From: Providencia rettgeri
Lineage (GTDB): Bacteria; Pseudomonadota; Gammaproteobacteria; Enterobacterales; Enterobacteriaceae
Reading direction: 5' to 3'
DNA length: 64,000 nt
Assembly: GCF_013702265.1 (NCBI RefSeq)
Contig: NZ_CP059348.1
Coordinates: 1,054,001-1,118,000 of the forward strand
Part shown: in pieces, positions 44,676 through 53,857 of the stretch
Position numbering within the stretch: the stretch's first letter is position 1
How the letters are laid out: every line of letters starts with the position of its first letter
Made by a program: the position numbers and the translations under genes
The notes under the pieces: generated by a model
What the model was told of the DNA's origin: nothing
Database searches by the model: none
Seen by the model: only the letters and a program-made list of their open reading frames with translations

Positions 44676-45749
44676 TTAGCGTAGATATTTTTTCTGCGCC
44701 TTATTCACTTTAATAAGATAATTACGAGATTCCGCCGCAGGGTGTTTGGTGGAAAGCGTTTCGTAAACTTCTCCCGGCTCTAGGTTATTAATACGCTGAG
44801 CCGCTTGTTTTTTATCATTGTGGAAGACGCGTAGCACGCTGCCAGCACCGCCGTTATAAGCCGTAATAACTGCATAGCGACGTGAAGTTGGATTACTGAT
44901 ATCCCCCAAATAACTATTTTGTAAGATAGCTAAGTATGCCGTACCTGTATCAATGTTTTGCTCAGGATCAAACAGATAGCTGCGGCTTGGTACCCCAGAT
45001 TTGCCTTGAGAGCGGAACACATCTTTACCGGCTGTGTTTGGCATAATTTGCATCAAACCTAGCGCATCAGAACGGCTAACTGCGTATGGGTTGAAGCTCG
45101 ATTCAATCTGCATAATTGCCAGAATCAGTGATTCATCTACGCCGTATTTCGCGGATGATTTCTTAATAAATGGCATATATTTATGGGCGCGTTTATCTAA
45201 GTGGTTTGGTACCAATTGCATGGTCACCGACCATACAATATTCATACCAGATTGTCTTCGCTGCATTTTATTGCTGATCAGATAATCTGCAAATTTAGTG
45301 GCTCGCCACTCCCAGCGAATCGGTTCGCCCGTATTATCCATCACCTGACCAAACAGGAATGGCTCTTTACTGTAGGGAATGTCGTTAATATCAGAATAGA
45401 GGTCGATGGAATTCGGGTCATCGCCCATCAATAAAGTGGTGACAATGGCTTTTTTCAGGTGTTCTGACGGTTCAACAGCGGAGATGGTCTCAACCGTGAT
45501 TGTCCCTGCATCAAAGTTAATGTGGCTACGAGTACGATACTCATCGGTATATTTCACATAGTCTTTAGGTCCTGCAATCAGGACTTCTTTGATCCCCCAA
45601 ATATTTTCGATGTTATGAGCAAATTGCCCCATCAAAATATCAAAGCCATTGGTATCTTTGACGTAGTCGGGATTAAAGTCGGATTTCTGATTACTGGAGC
45701 AAGAAACAATCAGGGGAATCAACAATGTGAGAGCAAATAATTTTTTCAT
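44676..45749 (-). CDS. mltC: Membrane-bound lytic murein transglycosylase C
   Basis: 357 aa from ATG 45749 ([19 protein letters not shown]) with GGA upstream; a GTG three codons earlier is not needed. Lipobox LIVSC with the lipidated Cys near residue 17, so an outer-membrane lipoprotein. Then [20 protein letters not shown], typical of MltC. The C-terminal SLT domain starts at about residue 190, with the catalytic Glu in [20 protein letters not shown], followed by [15 protein letters not shown] and [18 protein letters not shown]. Cleaves the glycan strand with anhydro-ring formation. Follows yggX and mutY on the same strand, as in E. coli. Confidence 0.97.
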   Translation of the reverse strand: MKKLFALTLLIPLIVSCSSNQKSDFNPDYVKDTNGFDILMGQFAHNIENIWGIKEVLIAGPKDYVKYTDEYRTRSHINFDAGTITVETISAVEPSEHLKKAIVTTLLMGDDPNSIDLYSDINDIPYSKEPFLFGQVMDNTGEPIRWEWRATKFADYLISNKMQRRQSGMNIVWSVTMQLVPNHLDKRAHKYMPFIKKSSAKYGVDESLILAIMQIESSFNPYAVSRSDALGLMQIMPNTAGKDVFRSQGKSGVPSRSYLFDPEQNIDTGTAYLAILQNSYLGDISNPTSRRYAVITAYNGGAGSVLRVFHNDKKQAAQRINNLEPGEVYETLSTKHPAAESRNYLIKVNKAQKKYLR

Positions 45750-45806
45750 ACGATCCACAATAATAATGCAAGCTAGCTGCTATTTCGGTCATTTTCCCTA
45801 AAACAT

Positions 45807-45847
45807 TCAAGTTGCAGGAGGTTAGCAAACCGAGCCATGCAACTTGA
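45807..45847. repeat. Palindromic intergenic element between mltC and yggX
   Basis: TCAAGTTGCA (45807-45816) and TGCAACTTGA (45838-45847) are exact reverse complements around a 21-nt loop. I recall similar CAAGTTGCA...TGCAACTTG pieces dispersed in intergenic regions of Yersinia, Serratia and Photorhabdus. Dispersed-repeat status is inferred. Confidence 0.5.
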
Positions 45848-45872
45848 GGTTCGATAGGTATAGACCTAAAAA

Positions 45873-46142
45873 CTATTTTTCTGGGGTATAGCCATCAATT
45901 TGAATATCGTGACCTTCAAATAAGAATTTCACCATTTCTTGTTCCAGCATTTTGCGATCGTCTGGGTTCATGGTGTTTAATTTCTTTTCATTGATCAGCA
46001 TAGTCTGTTTTGTCATCCATTGACTCCATGCTTCTTTCGAAATCTCATTAAAAATACGCTTTCCTAATTCACCTGGGTAAAGCTGGAAATCTTGCCCATC
46101 AGCGTCACGTTGTAAGAAAGTGCAAAAAATGGTTCTACTCAT
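45873..46142 (-). CDS. yggX: Probable Fe(2+)-trafficking protein YggX
   Basis: 89 aa, the normal length. Begins [20 protein letters not shown], with the redox-sensitive Cys at position 7, then [21 protein letters not shown] and [14 protein letters not shown]. Small cytoplasmic protein linked to iron handling and protection of Fe-S enzymes such as MutY, with which it is cotranscribed. Its ATG overlaps the mutY stop by 4 bp (ATGA). Confidence 0.97.
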   Translation of the reverse strand: MSRTIFCTFLQRDADGQDFQLYPGELGKRIFNEISKEAWSQWMTKQTMLINEKKLNTMNPDDRKMLEQEMVKFLFEGHDIQIDGYTPEK

Positions 46143-47206
46143 TTATTTTTTCCTCGAATATCAGGTAGTAAGGCAAGTTGTTTTAGTAAACTTTCAACCG
46201 GAGCTGCAAGCCCAACGGTTGCGCCTAGGTGTAAGTTATACCAGAGTCCGTTGCCTTCATCCATGGCAGAGTTAAATGCCTGAATATTAACTTTTACAGG
46301 GATAATATCTAAATGGAAATGGCTAAATGTGTGGCGAAAAGCAATTAATTGTTCTGGCGTGTCATATTGCAGGCCAGAATCAGCTAGCCACTGAGCCAGT
46401 TGCTCATGGCTTTCAAACTGTGGGAAGGCGAATAAACCGCCCCAAATGCCGGAAGGAGGGCGCTGTTCTAACCAGACATTATCTTGGTGCTGAAGGATCA
46501 AAAACCATGCACTTTTTTCCGGAATTTTCTGCTTAGGTTTTTTCCCCGGATATTCCTGCCAAGAGTGATTAGCGTAAGCAATACAGCCAGTATTGAGTGG
46601 GCATAGTTCGCATTTTGGTTTACTGCGAGTACACACCATTGCACCAAGATCCATCATGGCTTGGTTAAAATATTCGACTTCTACTTTGGGGGTGACGTTG
46701 GTGCTGATTTCCCACAGGCGATTTTCTACCTCTTTCTTACCCGGCCAACCCGCGACTGCATAGCAGCGAGCAAGCACGCGTTTTACGTTACCGTCTAAAA
46801 TTGGGTAATGTTGCTTTTGAGAAAGGGAGAGAATAGCGCCTGCCGTTGAACGTCCCACCCCCGGAAGCGCATTCACTTCCTCAAACGTGGTAGGAAATTG
46901 ACCATTATATTGGGTAGCAATCACCTGCGCGGCTTTATGCAGATTGCGCGCTCGTGCGTAATAACCGAGTCCTGTCCATAAATGCAGAACTTCATCAAGG
47001 GGCGCATTCGCCAGTGCGGTCACATCCGCAAAGCGTTGGGTGAATTTTTCAAAATAGGGAATGACTGTGCTGACTTGGGTCTGCTGCAACATGACTTCAG
47101 AGAGCCAAACATGGTAGGAGGATTTTTCCTGCTGCCATGGCAAGGTTTTACGACCGTATTTGTGATACCACTTGAGCACTGCACTTGAGAATTGTTGAGC
47201 TTCCAT
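46139..47206 (-). CDS. mutY: A/G-specific adenine glycosylase
   Basis: 355 aa. N-terminal HhH-GPD glycosylase: [20 protein letters not shown] with the catalytic Glu ([10 protein letters not shown]), [10 protein letters not shown], the helix-hairpin-helix [17 protein letters not shown] (about 114-130) and the catalytic Asp in [10 protein letters not shown]. [4Fe-4S] cluster [17 protein letters not shown] (C-x6-C-x2-C-x5-C; about 192-208). C-terminal NUDIX-like domain recognises 8-oxoG (ending about residue 350). Removes adenine mispaired with 8-oxoguanine. Divergent from trmB, the arrangement seen in E. coli. Confidence 0.98.
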   Translation of the reverse strand: MEAQQFSSAVLKWYHKYGRKTLPWQQEKSSYHVWLSEVMLQQTQVSTVIPYFEKFTQRFADVTALANAPLDEVLHLWTGLGYYARARNLHKAAQVIATQYNGQFPTTFEEVNALPGVGRSTAGAILSLSQKQHYPILDGNVKRVLARCYAVAGWPGKKEVENRLWEISTNVTPKVEVEYFNQAMMDLGAMVCTRSKPKCELCPLNTGCIAYANHSWQEYPGKKPKQKIPEKSAWFLILQHQDNVWLEQRPPSGIWGGLFAFPQFESHEQLAQWLADSGLQYDTPEQLIAFRHTFSHFHLDIIPVKVNIQAFNSAMDEGNGLWYNLHLGATVGLAAPVESLLKQLALLPDIRGKNK

Positions 47207-47443
47207 TATTTATAATATTTTTATCGCGATTTCAGTCATGGAGAGGATTGCAACATAGACGGTGATAGCTGTAAACCGCTTCTTGTGTAAAGTTATCCAA
47301 TTATCAACTGCAAGATCCTTGAAGTTTTGCTAAACTCCCTTTCCCACCATACTTAGATATTAATTAATTAGGTATGTTTGGTTTTTTTTATACTCTTGTT
47401 GGCACATTATCTAACTGGACAACGAATTTTTTAGAACTTTATT

Positions 47444-48160
47444 ATGATCAATAACGTTATCTCCCCCGAATATAATGAAGAAGGGCGGGTTATGCGCCGT
47501 GTCCGTAGTTTTGTCCGCCGTCAAGGGCGTCTGACAAAACGTCAGGAAGAGGCATTAGAAAGCGAATGGGCAGAAATGGGGATCGATTTTGTCAACGAAC
47601 CCTTTGATTTCGCAAAACTATTTAATAATTCAAATCCGGTGACTCTGGAAATTGGATTTGGAATGGGCACCTCATTAGTGACGATGGCAGCACAAAACCC
47701 AGATCAAAACTTTCTGGGTATTGAAGTGCATGCACCGGGCGTTGGGGCTTGTTTGGCATCAGCGAAAGAAGAGAACATCACCAACCTACGCGTGATGTGC
47801 CACGATGCCATTGAAGTTTTAGACTTCATGATCCCGAACGGCAGCTTAGCAATGGTTCAGTTATTCTTCCCTGATCCTTGGCATAAAGCGAAACACAATA
47901 AACGTCGTATTGTGCAGGTGCCTTTCGCAGAAAAAATTCGCAGTAAATTAATTGATGGTGGTGTTTTCCACATGGCGACAGACTGGGAACCTTATGCAGA
48001 ACATATGCTTGAGGTAATGACCAGCGTGGCTGGGTATGAAAACGTATCCACGTCAGGGGACTACGTTCCTCGTCCAGAATCAAGACCAGAAACAAAGTTT
48101 GAAAAGCGCGGCCAGCGGTTAGGGCACGGTGTATGGGATTTAATGTTTAAGAGGGTTTAA
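47444..48160 (+). CDS. trmB: tRNA (guanine-N7-)-methyltransferase
   Basis: 238-aa class I SAM methyltransferase. The family N-terminus is [21 protein letters not shown] site [20 protein letters not shown] (about 67-86) with the acidic [10 protein letters not shown]. The tRNA-contact and catalytic segment [20 protein letters not shown] (about 138-157) is diagnostic for TrmB. It ends DLMFKRV. Methylates G46 of several tRNAs. Followed after 2 bp by yggL; both end at the terminator near 48525. Confidence 0.98.
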   Translation: MINNVISPEYNEEGRVMRRVRSFVRRQGRLTKRQEEALESEWAEMGIDFVNEPFDFAKLFNNSNPVTLEIGFGMGTSLVTMAAQNPDQNFLGIEVHAPGVGACLASAKEENITNLRVMCHDAIEVLDFMIPNGSLAMVQLFFPDPWHKAKHNKRRIVQVPFAEKIRSKLIDGGVFHMATDWEPYAEHMLEVMTSVAGYENVSTSGDYVPRPESRPETKFEKRGQRLGHGVWDLMFKRV

Positions 48161-48162
48161 TC

Positions 48163-48492
48163 ATGGCTAAACAACAGCGTAGTCGCCGTTTACGTAAAAA
48201 AATGCGTTTGGACGAGTTCCAAGAATTAGGTTTCATTGTTAAGTGGAACTTTAAAGAAGGTACGCCAATCGAAGAAGTGGACAGCGTCGTTGACCAACTG
48301 ATTGCTGAAGCTATCGAGCCAAACGGTCTGGCATTTGAAGCTAGCGGCTACATGAACTGGGAAGGGATTGTTTGCCTGCAGAAAATTGGTAAATGCACCG
48401 AAGAACACCGTCAAATCGTTGAAAACTGGCTAAAATCAAAAGGGATGAACGACGTTGTTGTTTCTGAACTGTTTGATGTTTGGTGGGAATAA
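48163..48492 (+). CDS. yggL: YggL family (DUF469) protein
   Basis: 109 aa: MAKQQRSRRLRKKMRLDEFQ basic N-terminus, then ELGFIVKWNFKEGTPIEEVD, NGLAFEASGYMNWEGIVCLQ and the end VVVSELFDVWWE. A small cytoplasmic protein; the E. coli counterpart is reported to associate with the 50S ribosome, but the function is unsettled. Starts 2 bp after trmB. Confidence 0.93.
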   Translation: MAKQQRSRRLRKKMRLDEFQELGFIVKWNFKEGTPIEEVDSVVDQLIAEAIEPNGLAFEASGYMNWEGIVCLQKIGKCTEEHRQIVENWLKSKGMNDVVVSELFDVWWE

Positions 48493-48509
48493 TAACTAGT
48501 TTGATTATT

Positions 48510-48542
48510 AATAAAGGCATCCAATTGGATGCCTTTATTTTC
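48510..48542 (+). terminator. Terminator: perfect 30-bp palindrome after yggL
   Basis: Positions 48510-48524 and 48525-48539 are exact reverse complements with no loop (centre CCAATTGG), containing AAAGGCATCC / GGATGCCTTT, then TTTC. The palindrome includes the ATG at 48529 that could be mistaken for the glsB start. Confidence 0.85.
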
Positions 48543-48570
48543 TAGAGTAATCCATTCTGGAGCAAAACAC

Positions 48571-49497
48571 TTGAGCACCCAGTTTTCTGACCAATTACTG
48601 CATGATATTTTGGAGCAAGTCCGCCCCCTGATAGGTCAAGGGAAGGTGGCTGACTACATACCGGCGCTTGGCGGTATTCCTTCACATCATTTGGGGATAG
48701 CGGTTCATACCGCAGAAGGTGATATTTTCACAGCGGGAGATGCGAGAAAACGTTTCTCAGTTCAATCCATTTCTAAGGTTCTCAGCTTAACCTTGGCAAT
48801 GACGCGCTACGAAGAGCAAGAAATTTGGAGCCGTGTTGGTAAAGAGCCTTCAGGGCTGCCGTTCAACTCATTGATTCAGATAGAGATGGAAAAGGGAATT
48901 CCCCGTAACCCTTTTATCAATGCCGGCGCGATTGTGATTGCCGACATGCTGCAATCTCGTTTAAGCGCACCAAAACAGCGGATGCTGGAGTTTATCCGAA
49001 AACTCGCTTGCGAACCTGACATTAGCTATGACATCAATGTCGCTCGTTCAGAAATGGAGCATGCGAGCCGCAATGCAGCTATCGCGTATTTAATGAAATC
49101 TTTTGGCAATTTTGATAATGATGTTTTAACGGTTTTAGAAACTTATTTTCATTATTGTTCTCTAAGTATGAATTGTGTCGAACTGGCTAGGTGTTTTACC
49201 TATTTAATGAATCAAGGTGAGTCGCCTTGTTCGATAGACCCAATTATCACGCCGCTACAATCTCGACAAATCAATGCGTTGATGATGACTTGTGGTATGT
49301 ACGATGGTTCTGGTGAATTTGCATTTCGTATTGGAATGCCCGGTAAATCAGGTGTCGGTGGCGGTATTGTGTGTGTGGTTCCTAACCAATTTACGGTGGC
49401 AGTATGGTCACCGGAATTAGATTCAGCAGGAAACTCTTTGGTCGGCTGCGCTGCCTTAGAGCTTTTATCGAAACGAATTGGACGTTCTGTTTTCTAA
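48571..49497 (+). CDS. glsB: Glutaminase B
   Basis: 308 aa when started at TTG 48571, with TGGAG 9 bp upstream, and then exactly the length of E. coli GlsB. The ATG at 48529 in frame lies inside the perfect terminator palindrome of yggL and is unlikely to be used. Serine-dependent beta-lactamase-like glutaminase: [20 protein letters not shown], the catalytic Ser-Lys in [17 protein letters not shown] (S-x-x-K), [26 protein letters not shown] segment, and [17 protein letters not shown]. Hydrolyses glutamine to glutamate and ammonia. In E. coli glsB is elsewhere; here it is inserted between yggL and yggN. Confidence 0.94.
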   Translation: MSTQFSDQLLHDILEQVRPLIGQGKVADYIPALGGIPSHHLGIAVHTAEGDIFTAGDARKRFSVQSISKVLSLTLAMTRYEEQEIWSRVGKEPSGLPFNSLIQIEMEKGIPRNPFINAGAIVIADMLQSRLSAPKQRMLEFIRKLACEPDISYDINVARSEMEHASRNAAIAYLMKSFGNFDNDVLTVLETYFHYCSLSMNCVELARCFTYLMNQGESPCSIDPIITPLQSRQINALMMTCGMYDGSGEFAFRIGMPGKSGVGGGIVCVVPNQFTVAVWSPELDSAGNSLVGCAALELLSKRIGRSVF

Positions 49498-49524
49498 TTA
49501 CCTCTCAATCAATCTAGAGGTAAT
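49497..49524. repeat. Small hairpin between glsB and yggN
   Basis: ATTACCTCT (49497-49505) pairs exactly with AGAGGTAAT (49516-49524), overlapping the glsB stop codon. No T-run; may be a weak attenuator before yggN. Confidence 0.4.
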
Positions 49525-49539
49525 CGACGAGGAGATTTT

Positions 49540-50271
49540 ATGTTACGCCGTACTTTAATTGCGTTTTCATTACTGGCCTGCGCCACCAGCCAAGCGGCGG
49601 ATTACAACTGCTCGGTAACCCCTAAAGACGACATTTTTATGACGCCTGAACATGTTCAAGTCGTCGGTCGCAGTGGTGATTTAAAAATCACCCCAAATGG
49701 TGATGTGACGCTGAATGGTCAAAAAGTTGCACTGACCTCTGAGCAACAGCAGCAAGCACTACGTTATCAATCGGCTATCCGTCAGGATTTACCGTGGATC
49801 AAAAAAGAATCCGAAGAGAAATTAGCGGCATCGCGTAAATCCCTCGATAAAGTGGTGGTTAAGGTGATTGGCAGCGATAGCAATATTCGCAACCGCTTGA
49901 CTAAGCTTGAAAAAGATTTAAACGGTCAAATTAACCAAATTATTGAAACTCGTTCAAATGGCTACGCTTTCCACCATGAAGGTATCAAGAAAGTAGAAAC
50001 TTCAGGGCGTGAATTAGTCAATGAAAGCTTAGGTGGCATTTTACAAGACAGTATCAATGAAATGGGACGCAAACAGTTACTTGCTGGCGGTGATACCAAC
50101 AAAATGCTGCAAGGTATGCTAGGTAGCCTTGGTGGGTTACAGCAAGAAATTGATAGTGAATGGAAAAACCAAGAAAACAGCTTCCAGCAGTTTGGTCAGC
50201 AAGTTTGTTCTAAAGTCACTTCATTAGAGCAACAACGCATTAGCTTACTGAATTCAATTAACGGTAAATAA
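49540..50271 (+). CDS. yggN: YggN family (DUF2884) periplasmic protein
   Basis: 243 aa with Sec signal MLRRTLIAFSLLACATSQAA. The mature protein begins DYNCSVTPKDDIFMTPEHVQ and is helical later (QINQIIETRSNGYAFHHEGI, GGILQDSINEMGRKQLLAG), ending with QQFGQQVCSKVTSLEQQ. The Cys pair NCS / VCS probably forms a disulfide linking the ends. GAGGAG-type ribosome site precedes the ATG. Function unknown in any organism I recall; E. coli yggN sits in this same neighbourhood. Confidence 0.93.
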   Translation: MLRRTLIAFSLLACATSQAADYNCSVTPKDDIFMTPEHVQVVGRSGDLKITPNGDVTLNGQKVALTSEQQQQALRYQSAIRQDLPWIKKESEEKLAASRKSLDKVVVKVIGSDSNIRNRLTKLEKDLNGQINQIIETRSNGYAFHHEGIKKVETSGRELVNESLGGILQDSINEMGRKQLLAGGDTNKMLQGMLGSLGGLQQEIDSEWKNQENSFQQFGQQVCSKVTSLEQQRISLLNSINGK

Positions 50272-50313
50272 TTCAGGTAGTTTGGTGAGTTTTCAACGCT
50301 ATCATTGGTAATG

Positions 50314-50351
50314 AAAGGCAGTAATAGGGAAACTGATTACTGCCTTTTGCA
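50314..50351 (+). terminator. Terminator-like hairpin after yggN
   Basis: AAAGGCAGTAAT (50314-50325) and ATTACTGCCTTT (50336-50347) form a perfect 12-bp stem with a 10-nt loop, followed by TGC, so the T-run is short. 43 bp after the yggN stop. Confidence 0.65.
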
Positions 50352-50401
50352 TTAAAAGTCTCATTAAACCATGACGGCATTAACATAAATAAAAACAATA
50401 C

Positions 50402-50416
50402 TAAGAATCATTATCA
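50402..50416. promoter_or_regulatory. Fur box
   Basis: The minus-strand reading TGATAATGATTCTTA matches the 7-1-7 Fur element (TGATAAT-N-ATTATCA) at 12 of 14 positions. It stands about 70-85 bp upstream of the ATG of the siderophore-binding protein, and iron repression is therefore expected. Confidence 0.75.
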
Positions 50417-50486
50417 TTTAATTGACTTATGAGTAACTCTCCTTAGAATGCTGGTTTGGCTTAACGACTAAATGGGTGTTATTCAT

Positions 50487-51437
50487 ATGAAAAAGTTTAT
50501 TCCAGCGGTACTGGTTTCCATCCTGTCATTCTCCGCGCCTTACGCACTGAGTGCTGAATCTGCTGCATTTACGCCAAACGCAATCACTGCACAAGGTGCT
50601 GAAAAAGTCACGGTTAAACACCTTTCCGGCGAAACGGAAGTGGTGAAAAAACCACAAAAAGTGGTTCTGTTTGATTTCGGTATTTATGACTCAATGCAAA
50701 AACTGGGGTTAGGGGACAAGGTTGTCGCTCTGCCGATGGGTAATGCACCTGCTTATGTAAAAGCGGGTATCCCTGCGACAGTCAAAAATGCAGGCGGTAT
50801 GAAAGAACCAAACTTAGCTGAGATTGCTGCATTGAAACCCGATTTAATCGTGATCACGGGTCGCCAAGGTAGATCTTACGACGCATTATCAAAAATTGCT
50901 CCGACGCTGAATCTAGGCTCTGACAGCAAAAATTATGTTGAGTCAGTGAAAGCCAACATTCGTTTAATTGGCGATTTATACGGTGACCAAAAAGCGGTGG
51001 ATGAGCAACTTGCTCAGTTGGATAAAACCATTGCAGAAGCTCAGAAAAAAGCGGCTGCATCCAATAAAAAAGTGCTGGTTTTATTGCACAATGACGGCAA
51101 GTTAATCCCAAATAATCAAGCGGTTGTTTACGATGTGGTAAAAGCCCAGCGTGCTGAGTTACCTGTTCAAGCGGATGCTGATAAATCCAAACGCCGTGTG
51201 GTGGATACAAAAACTATCGCACAAGCGAATCCTGATGTGATTTTGATTGTAGATCGCAGTGAAGCGATTGGCGCAGGTAAATTGGAAAAAACGGTATTTG
51301 AAGACCAAAATATCCAAGAAACCAAAGCCTATAAAGATGGCAAAATCACCTATTTGCAATCTGACTTATGGTATCTCTCTGGTGGCGGTTTAGTCAGCCT
51401 CACCGAACAAATCGATGCAGTCACCAAAGCACTGTAA
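50487..51437 (+). CDS. Iron-siderophore ABC transporter substrate-binding protein
   Basis: 316 aa from ATG 50487 (MKKFIPAVLVSILSFSAPYA); the ATG at 50472 is an alternative with a poorer context. Cluster-8 type periplasmic binding protein (FatB/CeuE/YclQ-like): VKHLSGETEVVKKPQKVVLF opening the first lobe, GDKVVALPMGNAPAYVKAG, LKPDLIVITGRQGRSYDALS, and the final LWYLSGGGLVSLTEQIDAV. It binds a catecholate or similar ferric siderophore in the periplasm. No permease or ATPase gene is near, so it is an orphan using a transporter encoded elsewhere. A Fur box lies upstream; a terminator follows. Confidence 0.9.
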   Translation: MKKFIPAVLVSILSFSAPYALSAESAAFTPNAITAQGAEKVTVKHLSGETEVVKKPQKVVLFDFGIYDSMQKLGLGDKVVALPMGNAPAYVKAGIPATVKNAGGMKEPNLAEIAALKPDLIVITGRQGRSYDALSKIAPTLNLGSDSKNYVESVKANIRLIGDLYGDQKAVDEQLAQLDKTIAEAQKKAAASNKKVLVLLHNDGKLIPNNQAVVYDVVKAQRAELPVQADADKSKRRVVDTKTIAQANPDVILIVDRSEAIGAGKLEKTVFEDQNIQETKAYKDGKITYLQSDLWYLSGGGLVSLTEQIDAVTKAL

Positions 51438-51470
51438 TCGACATCAATTTGTTACCCTTATTTAAAAGAA

Positions 51471-51497
51471 AAAGCCAGCATTAAGCTGGCTTTTTTA
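51471..51497 (+). terminator. Terminator after the siderophore-binding protein
   Basis: AAAGCCAGC - ATTAA - GCTGGCTTT followed by TTTTT, about 33 bp after the stop codon. It also separates this gene from the convergent hemW. Confidence 0.9.
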
Positions 51498-51511
51498 TGG
51501 ATAAATAAAAC

Positions 51512-52651
51512 TTACTCTTCCCCTAAAAACAGCTCCAGTAGGGAGTTTAAGAATAACTTTCCATGTTCGGTAATTTGCCATTCATCAGCGGTTTCTGAGA
51601 TATAACCTTTGGCTAAGGCTTCATCGATAGCTGGGCGAACCACAGACTCTGCCAGACCGGTATAATCAGTAAATTCACGGCGAGGCATCGCTTCAAGTAA
51701 CCGGAAACGGTTCATAAAATACTCGAATGGGCGGTCTTCGTTCTCAACATTATATTGATTATCAAGATAACGACCTTCCATATAACCCCGAGGATGTTTG
51801 GTTTTGACGGTGCGTAAAATTTGCCCATCGGTTGATGTGATTTTGCCATGTGCGCCACAACCGATACCTAGATAATCCCCAAAGCGCCAATAGTTAAGGT
51901 TATGTTCGCACTGATAACCCGCTTTGGCATAGGCGGAGGTTTCATATTGCTGATAGCCTGCCGCTGTCAGTAATTTATGCCCTTCGGTGTAGATATCCCA
52001 TAGGGTATCGTCATCCGGTAAACGCGGCGGGCGAGAACCAAACTGTGTGTTCGGCTCAATGGTTAGCTGGTACCAAGAAAGATGCGGCGGAGCGAGTTCA
52101 ATCGCTTGGCGTAAATCCGATAGCCCTTCGTCGCGAGTTTGTGACGGTAAGCCGTGCATTAAATCCAAATTAAAACTGCGTAGATTTAAGTTGGTGGCGA
52201 GCAGAGCGGCGCGTTTAGCTTCACTAGGGCCATGAATACGACCCAACATGATCAGCTTGTCGTCTCCGAAGCTTTGTACTCCGATGGAGATACGGTTGAT
52301 CCCCGCGGCTTGGTAGCCTGCAAAACGGTCAGCTTCCACTGTGCCGGGGTTGGCTTCCATAGTCACTTCAGCATCGGGGGCTAAATTCACGCGCTCACGA
52401 ACGCCATCCATCAACATCTGCATGGATTCAGCGGTTAATAAGCTCGGTGTACCGCCACCAATAAAGATAGTTTTAACGGGGCGGTCGCCAATCAGTTCGG
52501 CATCTTTATCCAGATCGCTAAGCAAATGCTCAACATACTCAGTTTGGGGAATTTCCCCCTTAAGGGTATGTGAGTTGAAATCACAATACGGGCACTTTTG
52601 TACACACCAAGGAATGTGGATATACAAGCTTAATGGGGGAAGCTTAAGCAT
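51512..52651 (-). CDS. hemW: Radical SAM heme chaperone HemW
   Basis: 379 aa. The N-terminus [19 protein letters not shown] has CxxxCxxC with CDF where coproporphyrinogen dehydrogenases (HemN) have CxC, marking it as HemW. GGGTPSLL (about 67-74) is the radical-SAM GGE-type SAM contact, and [37 protein letters not shown] and GIGCGAHG follow. C-terminal winged-helix part ends ELFLGEE. Transfers heme to respiratory proteins. It overlaps rdgB by 8 bp on the same strand. Confidence 0.95.
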   Translation of the reverse strand: MLKLPPLSLYIHIPWCVQKCPYCDFNSHTLKGEIPQTEYVEHLLSDLDKDAELIGDRPVKTIFIGGGTPSLLTAESMQMLMDGVRERVNLAPDAEVTMEANPGTVEADRFAGYQAAGINRISIGVQSFGDDKLIMLGRIHGPSEAKRAALLATNLNLRSFNLDLMHGLPSQTRDEGLSDLRQAIELAPPHLSWYQLTIEPNTQFGSRPPRLPDDDTLWDIYTEGHKLLTAAGYQQYETSAYAKAGYQCEHNLNYWRFGDYLGIGCGAHGKITSTDGQILRTVKTKHPRGYMEGRYLDNQYNVENEDRPFEYFMNRFRLLEAMPRREFTDYTGLAESVVRPAIDEALAKGYISETADEWQITEHGKLFLNSLLELFLGEE

Positions 52652-53237
52652 TTTTTAGGGCATCCAACATCATCGCAAGCGCTTTACCACGGTGTGATAC
52701 CGCTTGTTTTTCGGCTTTAGTCAGTTCTGCTGAGGTACAGCCTAATTCTGGTACGTAGAAAATTGGGTCGTAACCAAAGCCACCTTGCCCTTTTGCTTCA
52801 CGGGTTAAAACTCCGTGCCAGCGACCATGAAATACTAATGGCGTCGGGTCTTCTGCATGGCGCAGATACACTAACACGCAGTTAAATTGCGCTTGACGTT
52901 GGTCATCGGGCACATCTTTCATGGCATCGAGAAGCTTATCGAGGTTTTGCTGGTCGGTCGCATCTTCACCCGCATAGCGTGCAGAGTAAATTCCCGGTGC
53001 TCCACCTAATGCATCCACAGAAATACCGGAATCATCGGCGATGGCGGGTAAGCCTGTTTGTGCCGCAGCATGGCGAGCTTTTAATATTGCGTTCTCGATA
53101 AAGGTTAATCCGGTCTCTTCTGCGGATTCAACCCCAAGGCTGGTTTGAGCGACGATATCCATGCCGAACTCGCGAAGTAAATCCGCTAATTCATTAACTT
53201 TGCCCTGGTTACCTGTAGCTAATACAACTTTTTGCAT
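52644..53237 (-). CDS. rdgB: dITP/XTP pyrophosphatase
   Basis: 197-aa HAM1/ITPase family. [19 protein letters not shown] is the nucleotide-binding N-terminus. [20 protein letters not shown], then [20 protein letters not shown] carries the base-sanitising signature, ARYAGEDA and [15 protein letters not shown] follow, and [14 protein letters not shown] ends it. Removes inosine- and xanthosine-type nucleoside triphosphates. In E. coli, yggU lies between yggT and rdgB; here yggT is adjacent, separated by 15 bp. Confidence 0.97.
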   Translation of the reverse strand: MQKVVLATGNQGKVNELADLLREFGMDIVAQTSLGVESAEETGLTFIENAILKARHAAAQTGLPAIADDSGISVDALGGAPGIYSARYAGEDATDQQNLDKLLDAMKDVPDDQRQAQFNCVLVYLRHAEDPTPLVFHGRWHGVLTREAKGQGGFGYDPIFYVPELGCTSAELTKAEKQAVSHRGKALAMMLDALKNA

Positions 53238-53252
53238 TGTTTCTCTCTTCCC

Positions 53253-53837
53253 TTACATAATGCCGACAGAGAACAGCATGGCGGTTAACGCAGGATCAAT
53301 CATTAAAGAGACATCGACGCGTAAGTAGTTCAGGGCGATCAAAATAAACATCACAATCATCGCAGAGAAGTCTAACCCGCCCATGGCTGGAATAATGCGA
53401 CGAATCGGTGCCATTAACGGTTCAGTTAATTGGAACAGTAAATAATCGACAGGGTTACGGCCTTGACTGACCCAGCTTAAAATGGCGCGAATTAAGATCA
53501 TCCAGAAAATCAATTTACCGATATAAGTCAGTAAGAGGATCAATCCCATTGGCAGTAAAGTCAAACCGATGGCCGGCAGCATATTGGTCGCCCACATACC
53601 AAAGATAATGTCAGCAATCGCCAGTATAAATGCCACCAGCAGGGTTGCAGTATCAATGGAGCCAACGGATGGAATTAAGCGGCGTAAAGGTCCCACGATA
53701 GGTTGAGTGGCTTTAACCACAAACTGCGAGAATGGGTTATAGAAATCGGCACGAACGCACTGCATCCATACTCTGAGCAGAAGCACAAAGATGTACAGTT
53801 GGATCAGGGTGGTAACAACAAAAACGATAGTCTGCAT
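53253..53837 (-). CDS. yggT: YggT family inner-membrane protein
   Basis: 194 aa with two repeated halves, each a hydrophobic hairpin: TTLIQLYIFVLLLRVWMQCV and MGLILLLTYIGKLIFWMILI, each followed by a conserved phrase (RADFYNPFSQFVVKATQPIV GPLRRLIPS and RNPVDYLLFQLTEPLMAPIRR IIP). YggT proteins help membrane or osmotic function in an undefined way. Next to proC on one side and rdgB on the other, on the minus strand. Confidence 0.95.
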   Translation of the reverse strand: MQTIVFVVTTLIQLYIFVLLLRVWMQCVRADFYNPFSQFVVKATQPIVGPLRRLIPSVGSIDTATLLVAFILAIADIIFGMWATNMLPAIGLTLLPMGLILLLTYIGKLIFWMILIRAILSWVSQGRNPVDYLLFQLTEPLMAPIRRIIPAMGGLDFSAMIVMFILIALNYLRVDVSLMIDPALTAMLFSVGIM

Positions 53838-53857
53838 GGCTTATCCCAAAAAATAAA

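Noticed and set aside
48529..48570. ATG-started 14-residue extension of GlsB
   Set aside because: The ATG is in the terminator palindrome of yggL and lacks a ribosome site; TTG 48571 gives the family length.
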